This document shows, in pieces, positions 32,698 to 37,588 of a stretch of DNA of 37,588 nt (the first letter of the stretch is position 1; each line of letters starts with the position of its first letter). The notes beneath the pieces are model-generated. The model did no database searches. It worked only from the letters and a program-made list of their open reading frames with translations, and was not told the DNA's origin. Source of the DNA: Nitrospinota bacterium (lineage in GTDB: Bacteria > Nitrospinota_A > UBA7883 > JACRGQ01); NCBI GenBank assembly GCA_016200345.1, contig JACQEX010000102.1, positions 1 through 37,588 on the forward strand, read 5' to 3'. A program made the translations under genes and the position numbers.

Positions 32698-34710
32698 TCA
32701 TGCCCTTTCCATCAACCCTTCGACGTTTATGAGAAGCCCTATGGAGCCGTCTCCCAAAATCGCGCCGCCCATGATGCTCTTTACCTGCCTGAACGGCCTG
32801 CCCAAATCCTTCATGACGACGTTTTGCTGTTCCACAATCGCGTCGGCCGCAAGACAACACCTGTTGTGCGCCTTCTCGATTATAATGCAAACCCCGTCGG
32901 CGGGGTTAAAAACTTCCGTCTCTATCTTGTATTTGTCGTAAAGTTTTATCAGCGGATAAAGGTTGCCGCGAATGTTCACCATTTCGTTGCCGCCTTTTAT
33001 CGTGAAAATATCCTCCGTCGCTGGGCGCACGGACTCCTTGACGTCCTCCACGGGAAGAATAAACCTAAGCTTGCCGACGGCCACGACAAGGCCGTTGATT
33101 GTGACAAGCGTGGTTGTGATGGGGAGGGATATGGTGAAGGTCGTCCCGAAACCCTCCCTCGACTGGATGTCTATCTTCCCCTTCACCTCGGCAAGCGCGC
33201 TTTTCACCACGTCCATCCCCACGCCCCTGCCGGATATGTCCGTCACCTTTTCGGCGGTGGAAAAACCGGGGGCGAAGATGAAGTCAAAAACCTCCCTGTC
33301 GGAGAGCGCCTCGCCGGCCGACGCCGATATCATTTGTTGCTTGACCACTTTTTGCAATATTTTGGTTCGCGAAAGCCCCGCGCCGTCGTCCTTGAGCGTA
33401 AGGATGAGGTTGTCGTTTTTTATCTCGGCGGACATTTTTATAAGGCCGACCTTGGACTTCCCCGCGGCCTCCCTCCGCTCCGGCGTCTCCACACCGTGGT
33501 CTATCGCGTTTCTCACCATGTGGATTATCGGGCTTTCCAACTTTTCCAACAGACTCTTGTCCAAAAGCACGTCCTCGCCGATGAGTTCCACGTTGGCCTG
33601 CTTGTTGATGAGCGTGGCCGTGTCGCGCACGATGCGAGGAATTTTCTGGAAAAGCGTTTTGACCGAAACTTTTCTCACCTCGGAAAGGCCGCGCTGAAGC
33701 TGGTATGTGAGGTCGGAAAACGCGAGGTTGGCGTTTTTAAACTCCTTTGAGACGGCGGATGCGCCGGGTAGGACGTCGAGCCGCTTTTCAAGGTAATTCA
33801 GCGTCTCGGAGATTATTATCAGCTCCCCAATCTGGCGCATGAACTCGTCAAGCCTCTCCTCCTCGATGCGCATGGTTTTCTTTACGTTGGCCTTCGCCTT
33901 GGCCGCGTCCTCGGTCTGCTTCATCTGCGCGACCATGGCGTCTTTTATTATTTCGTGCGTGGCGAGCCCCTTTCTTATAAGGAGGTCGCCGAGCTTCTCA
34001 CCCGGGGTCTGCTCCTTCATCGCCTCCAACAGCTTGGCGTGCTCCACCTTGCCGCTGGAGACGAGTATCTCGCCAAGTTTTTCAACCTTTATTTCAACCT
34101 CGTGCGCCTCCCCCTCGGCGGCGGGTTTTTCGCCCGACGGGACGGCAGAAACAGAGCCGCCCAAAAGGGTGATGACGGAGCCAAGACTCTCCAAAAGGCT
34201 TTTCAAGACGTTCTCGCCGGCCGCGCCGGTTTTTTTCGCCTCCAAAAGCATCGAGTTCATTTTTTGCAGAAAGAAATCCGGGGTTTTCCCGGCGTCGCCG
34301 CCCGCCCCCTTGTGGGCTATGCGCTCCTCAAGCCCGTCAATGAAGGTTTTTTCATCAGCGGTCATCTCGAACACCACGTCCCCTTCCACGACGCGCTTGA
34401 ACATCGCCTTTAGGAAGTCGGTGCCCTTCAAAAGATTGTCGGTTATCACCGGGGTGACGGATTTTACCCCCTTACGAAGGTCGTCCAGAAGGTTTTCCAG
34501 CTTGTGGGCGAACGATTTTACGTGGTTGAGGCCGAAGAAGGCGGAGCTTCCCTTGATGCTGTGCACGGGGCGGAAAATGGAGTCTATTATCTTTACGTCG
34601 CCCGGATTTTGCTCCAGCGCCACAAATTTTTCATCCAATCCGTCCAATGACTCAAAAACTTCCGCGAGGTATTCTTTAAATACCTCAGGATCCATCATTT
34701 CTTCGCTCAT
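32698..34710 (-). CDS. cheA: Chemotaxis histidine kinase CheA with an MshEN-like insert
   Basis: A 670-aa CheA. The Hpt domain (1-130) carries H50 in FRPVHSIKGSSAFFGL. Residues 205-265, in place of the normal P2 CheY-binding domain, hold two similar 24-residue motifs (K211-Q234 and K239-Q262) of the KLGxxL...G...L...Q type. The dimerisation helix pair (about 280-345), the ATPase domain with N-box HMVRNAIDHG (398-407), G1 DDGAG (441-445) and G2 GRGVGMD (494-500), and the CheW-like P5 (535-670) follow. All catalytic residues look intact. ATG 34710 is preceded by AAAGG. An extended -10 promoter lies at 34765-34773. A possible c-di-GMP input is discussed in the findings. Confidence 0.94.
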   Translation of the reverse strand: MSEEMMDPEVFKEYLAEVFESLDGLDEKFVALEQNPGDVKIIDSIFRPVHSIKGSSAFFGLNHVKSFAHKLENLLDDLRKGVKSVTPVITDNLLKGTDFLKAMFKRVVEGDVVFEMTADEKTFIDGLEERIAHKGAGGDAGKTPDFFLQKMNSMLLEAKKTGAAGENVLKSLLESLGSVITLLGGSVSAVPSGEKPAAEGEAHEVEIKVEKLGEILVSSGKVEHAKLLEAMKEQTPGEKLGDLLIRKGLATHEIIKDAMVAQMKQTEDAAKAKANVKKTMRIEEERLDEFMRQIGELIIISETLNYLEKRLDVLPGASAVSKEFKNANLAFSDLTYQLQRGLSEVRKVSVKTLFQKIPRIVRDTATLINKQANVELIGEDVLLDKSLLEKLESPIIHMVRNAIDHGVETPERREAAGKSKVGLIKMSAEIKNDNLILTLKDDGAGLSRTKILQKVVKQQMISASAGEALSDREVFDFIFAPGFSTAEKVTDISGRGVGMDVVKSALAEVKGKIDIQSREGFGTTFTISLPITTTLVTINGLVVAVGKLRFILPVEDVKESVRPATEDIFTIKGGNEMVNIRGNLYPLIKLYDKYKIETEVFNPADGVCIIIEKAHNRCCLAADAIVEQQNVVMKDLGRPFRQVKSIMGGAILGDGSIGLLINVEGLMERA

Positions 34711-34764
34711 GCCGGCCTTTCTCTACAAGTTAAGACGGACTACGGTTCCCATTACCCGAACAGG

Positions 34765-34773
34765 ATTATATCA
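34765..34773 (-). promoter_or_regulatory. Extended -10 promoter candidate of cheA
   Basis: TGATATAAT on the minus strand is an extended -10 element (TGn followed by a perfect TATAAT). It would start transcription near 34758, about 48 nt before cheA. No -35 box is obvious, as is common for extended -10 promoters. Confidence 0.5.
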
Positions 34774-34817
34774 CACGCTTTTATCCAAAAAACCGGCGCA
34801 ATTTTGACAATTTTCCC

Positions 34818-35678
34818 CTATTTTTGATAGACGGTGGGCTGAACATATTTAAAGTTGTTCTTAAGGCCCGTCAGACTCTCCGAGTGACCTATCAAAAGAT
34901 AGCCGCCCTCGCGGATAAAATTGTAAAACTTGTTCACAAGAACCCCCTGGGTCGGCTTGTCAAAATAAATCATCACGTTCCTGCAAAAGATAAAATCAAA
35001 CTGATGTTTAAACGGAAAACTTTCCATAAGGTTAAGGCGCCGAAACGTCACCATCTCCCGTATCTCCGGCACAATTCGAGACAGTTCCCTGTTCTTCAAT
35101 ATCTTTCCGCTTTTCGTCTGGATGTCCCCGGTCTCCCTCCTAAAATACCTGTCGCGGACATGGGGAGGCAAATCCTTCATCTTCTCAATTTCGTATCTGC
35201 CGTCCATGGCTCGGCGCAAAATATCGGTCGAGAGGTCGGTTCCCAGTATCTTTACATCCCAATGGGAGGCGGCGTCGCCCAACGCCTCCAACATCACAAA
35301 CGCGAGGGTGTACGGCTCCTCCCCGGAGGAGCAACCGGCGCTCCAAATCCTAAATGTCTGATCCGAGGATTTCTTCTTTTTTTCCGCCAGCGCCGGCACG
35401 ACGCTTTTGATGAATTGAAAATGCCCGTTCTCCCGGTAAAAGCTCGTGAGGTTGGTGGAAATCGCGTCCAATAGAAGGACAAGCTCCATGCCGGAAGTGT
35501 CGTTTCTCACCTCGTCAAGATATGCGCGGAAGCTCGGGTACCCCTCCCTCTCAAGCCGGGAGCGCAACCGCGTGCGCAGTAGCTCCTTTTTGCTGTCGTT
35601 TAGTGAAATTCCGCTCCTGTCGTAAATAAGTTTGCGGAAATTCTCAAAGTCGGAATCCGTTAAATCAATTATCGCCAT
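34818..35678 (-). CDS. cheR: Chemotaxis protein methyltransferase CheR
   Basis: A 286-aa CheR, which methylates glutamates of chemoreceptors using S-adenosylmethionine. The N-terminal helical domain (LTDSDFENFRKLIYDRSGISL...) precedes the methyltransferase domain, with the SAM motif RIWSAGCSSGEEPYTLAFVM and DFIFCRNVMIYFDK, both typical. The C-terminus ends with GGYLLIGHSESLTGL. It lies upstream of cheA on the same strand, separated by 107 nt and the cheA promoter. ATG 35678 has only CGGGT upstream. A TACAAT lies 11 nt before the ATG. Confidence 0.95.
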   Translation of the reverse strand: MAIIDLTDSDFENFRKLIYDRSGISLNDSKKELLRTRLRSRLEREGYPSFRAYLDEVRNDTSGMELVLLLDAISTNLTSFYRENGHFQFIKSVVPALAEKKKKSSDQTFRIWSAGCSSGEEPYTLAFVMLEALGDAASHWDVKILGTDLSTDILRRAMDGRYEIEKMKDLPPHVRDRYFRRETGDIQTKSGKILKNRELSRIVPEIREMVTFRRLNLMESFPFKHQFDFIFCRNVMIYFDKPTQGVLVNKFYNFIREGGYLLIGHSESLTGLKNNFKYVQPTVYQK

Positions 35679-36167
35679 ACCCGTGGATTATTGTACCCCG
35701 CTTCCCCTCCCCGTACCACCCAATTACCGGCTTCCAGTTTGCAAGGCACCTTTAAAAAGGTTGCCGAAAAAAGCCCGCACCTACCGAAAAACTGGCTCGG
35801 TAGGCACGGCCTTTAGGCTGTGCTACATCGGCCTGACAAGGCCGAAAAAATACCCCCGCCGGGGTGACAGAATGAGAGATTGGCGCTTCGCGCCAAGGTA
35901 CAGGCCGCAGTAAACGGTCATGAACTTCAGCATTCCAAGTCAGAGCGTGCATCACCGCAGCAAATGGTTGAGACTTTAAAATGTGAATCAGAGTGAGCGG
36001 TTTGAGACTGCACGATGGCTGACGAAGGCTACTTTGATGAAGGTTGCCGAAAAAAGCCCGTACCTATGTGCAGGCTAAAGCCCGCACCTACCGGGCCCGC
36101 ACCTACCGAGCCCGTGCCTACCGAAAAACAGAGTGTAAAAGAGTAATAGGGCAAAGTGTAAAATAAA
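35679..36167. repeat. Gene-free repeat region between cheR and the FGE-like gene
   Basis: No gene is supported here. The sequence has repeated blocks: GGTTGCCGAAAAAAGCCCG at about 35759 and 36044, palindromes (TTGGCGC TTC GCGCCAA at 35880-35896; CGGCCT/AGGCCG at 35840-35855), degraded relatives of the 20-nt palindrome at 12812, and, at 35901-36009, reverse copies of the tandem unit at 149-315. It looks like a repeat-accumulating intergenic zone. Confidence 0.75.
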
Positions 36168-37588
36168 TTACTGGACACAACGAAAGCCGCCAGCGCTGCT
36201 ACGATAGACGGGCGTCGCGTTGATCCGGAAGGCAACGCGCAGAAGAGAGGCACCACCGTCCCAAGAGCCGCCGCGGAGGACCTTCGAGCTACCGCTCGAA
36301 GGTCCCTTGGGGTTATCAGAGGGACTCTTATTATAATAATTCTCGTCGTACCAATCCGCAACCCATTCCCACGCGTTTCCCGCCATGTCGTACAATCCGT
36401 ATCCGTTCGCAGGATATGTTCCCACCGGCGACAACCTCCGATAACCGTCGCTCACATTATCATCCGCCCAAAGCAGGCCGCTGGACGAATCCGCAAAGTT
36501 CGCCTGATTATTACCAGGTTTGTCGTTACCCCAAGGATACCGCCAATCATGGCCTCCCTTCGCTGAATACTCCCACTCCGCCTCAGTCGGAAGCCGTTTG
36601 CCCTTCCATTTGCAATACGCCTTCGCGTCGTTCCAGCTTACCTGAACAACAGGGTAATTCTCCCCGTCGTAACCACTGCCGGGGCCGTTCGGTTCCCTCC
36701 AATAAGCCCCGTTGGTTATTTGAATTTTGCCTTTATCATCGGCGGTATCGCCGTTCCCGCCTTTCTCCGCGTCCGTCCTATAACCGGTTCGACTTACGAA
36801 CTCGCCGAACTGGCCGTTCGTGACAAGGTTCTTGTCCATTGAAAAAGCCTTCAGCCGGACGCGGTGGCGCGGTTGTTCTACTGCTGTTACAATTTTCAAA
36901 GTTTTGGCGTCTAAATTCCATGTCTTGCGAACCCAGTCCAAATCCGCGTCACTGCTACCCATCCAAAACTCGCCCGCCGGTATCCGCGCCATACCGTTTT
37001 GTTCCCTCTCGGCCTTCGCCTCAGCCTCCCGTTTCTCCCGCTCCGCGTTCGCCTCGGCGTCCTTTTGCTCCGCGCGAATCCTCGTCAATCTGGATTTCGC
37101 AAGGTTGGCAAACTTCCCCTTCGGAAAGTCCTTAAGATACCCCTCGAAATCATTGGCGCTGGAACTGTCCTTAATGCCGTCCCAACGGGAAAAATCCGCA
37201 TTAATAGCCGCGTCCGCCTTCTCCTTCCTAAGCGACGCCATCCGCCTCTTCGCAAGCCCCGCAAACTTCCCCTTGGGGTAGTCCTCAAGATAGGCCGAGA
37301 AGTCGTCCGCGTTCTTGCCGTCCTTTATGCTGTTCCAGTACAACACCTCCGCGTCCTTGGAGTCCTCGGCCCTCGACGGCGGCTCCTCCGAAGGCGTCTC
37401 AACTGTCGGAGTCGGGGCTTTTTCCGCCTTCTCGCCCCCACCGGCAAGCGATTTCAACTTCTCCACAACGTCAACAATCGCGCACTTGCGGCATATGTCG
37501 GACTTGGACATTACCACCTCGTTTGCGACGACGTCTATTATCTTGATGGAAGCCGTGAAGTCGCCCTCTATCTTCGTCACGTCCACCA
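36168..37588 (-). CDS. Partial repeat protein with C-terminal FGE/SUMF1-type domain
   Basis: The 3' 473 codons of a gene that starts outside the window. Residues at the visible start (VVANEVVMSKSDICRKCAIV) look like a beta domain with CxxC. Two repeats follow, YWNSIKDGKNADDFSAYLED and RWDGIKDSSSANDFEGYLKD, each leading into YPKGKFA or FPKGKFA. A charged coiled-coil-like linker (rich in KREAEAKAER) comes next. The C-terminal domain is of the formylglycine-generating-enzyme (FGE, C-type lectin-like) fold: IPAGEFWMGSSDAD, VQVSWNDAKAYCKWKGKRLP, TEAEWEYSAKGG, GNAWEWVADWYDENYY, VLRGGSWDGGASLLRVAFRI. The copper-binding cysteine pair of true FGE near the end is absent, so enzyme activity is doubtful. 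The end may be a retroelement target. Confidence 0.85.
   Translation of the reverse strand, partial: VDVTKIEGDFTASIKIIDVVANEVVMSKSDICRKCAIVDVVEKLKSLAGGGEKAEKAPTPTVETPSEEPPSRAEDSKDAEVLYWNSIKDGKNADDFSAYLEDYPKGKFAGLAKRRMASLRKEKADAAINADFSRWDGIKDSSSANDFEGYLKDFPKGKFANLAKSRLTRIRAEQKDAEANAEREKREAEAKAEREQNGMARIPAGEFWMGSSDADLDWVRKTWNLDAKTLKIVTAVEQPRHRVRLKAFSMDKNLVTNGQFGEFVSRTGYRTDAEKGGNGDTADDKGKIQITNGAYWREPNGPGSGYDGENYPVVQVSWNDAKAYCKWKGKRLPTEAEWEYSAKGGHDWRYPWGNDKPGNNQANFADSSSGLLWADDNVSDGYRRLSPVGTYPANGYGLYDMAGNAWEWVADWYDENYYNKSPSDNPKGPSSGSSKVLRGGSWDGGASLLRVAFRINATPVYRSSAGGFRCVQ
36171..36266 (-). other. Candidate variable region of a diversity-generating retroelement
   Basis: The last 32 codons, from SW to the stop, look like a mutated template made of AAC/AAT codons. 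The positions where FGE-type target proteins normally have Asn in the template encode D, G, G, S, L, F, I, V, Y, S, S and A here, and all these codons end in C or T as expected from A-to-N mutation at AAY. Nearby fixed codons (CTG, CGG, GCG, ACG) often end in G. No template repeat or reverse transcriptase is in the window. Confidence 0.35.
36278..36305. repeat. 11-bp perfect inverted repeat inside the FGE-like gene
   Basis: GGACCTTCGAG and CTCGAAGGTCC pair perfectly around a 6-nt loop. The repeat lies inside the coding region, just upstream (in gene orientation) of the candidate variable region. Confidence 0.7.

Noticed and set aside
32119-33750. Long antisense open frame (543 codons) over the Hpt-CheW gene and cheA
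   Set aside because: It is opposite two clear genes; codon bias of the GC-rich sense strand leaves the opposite frame open. Its product has no family features.

Overview
The window comes from a Gram-negative (diderm) bacterium with fairly GC-rich, gene-dense DNA. It carries lipopolysaccharide export genes (lptC, lptA, lptB and an lptF/G permease), sigma-54, a regulatory phosphotransferase system and chemotaxis genes. The order tsaE-lptC-lptA-lptB-rpoN-hpf-EIIA-HPr is typical of proteobacterial, especially deltaproteobacteria-like, lineages. I cannot name the lineage from sequence alone; a deltaproteobacterial or Nitrospinota-like organism is a guess.

Layout, left to right. 1-412: the start of an unidentified gene and a degenerate tandem repeat. 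413-3033: cstA, then a YefM/ParE-type toxin-antitoxin pair with a phased operator. 3092-6887 (minus strand): a small membrane protein, two OppB/OppC-type ABC permeases without their ATPases or binding protein, one lptF/G permease and a PAP2 phosphatase. 6975-9264 (plus): scpA-scpB-rluB, meeting murJ stop codon to stop codon. 9265-12639 (minus): ptsI-murJ. 12640-12979: palindromic repeats. 12980-16141: a response-regulator/ATPase hybrid, an HD-GYP phosphodiesterase and a NarL-type regulator. 16319-21209: the HPr/EIIA/hpf/rpoN/lptB/lptA/lptC/tsaE cluster. 21389-22350: an AbiEii-type nucleotidyltransferase and its small partner. 22585-24548: a small unknown protein, a pterin synthase-like enzyme and an EamA transporter. 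24564-27020: a large periplasmic repeat protein. 27180-30694: split transketolase, coaD and an aminotransferase. 30730-35678: cheR, cheA, an Hpt-CheW fusion and cheB. 35679-36167: repeats. 36168-37588: a partial protein with a formylglycine-generating-enzyme-like domain.

How the genes work together. The centre of the window is an envelope and signalling block: lipopolysaccharide transport, sigma-54, ribosome hibernation and a phosphotransferase system with no sugar permease. That system is split by three signalling genes, one of them a predicted c-di-GMP phosphodiesterase. The chemotaxis operon has unusual parts. Its CheA carries, where the P2 domain should be, a tandem 24-residue motif that resembles the c-di-GMP-binding MshEN domain. 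It is followed by an Hpt-CheW protein with no kinase core. No receptor or CheY is present here.

Other points. Five transcription units show a -10-like hexamer exactly 6 nt before the start codon and no Shine-Dalgarno, which suggests leaderless mRNAs. The HPr has Asp at the position of regulatory Ser46. The C-terminus of the last gene looks like a possible variable region of a diversity-generating retroelement, although no reverse transcriptase lies in the window.
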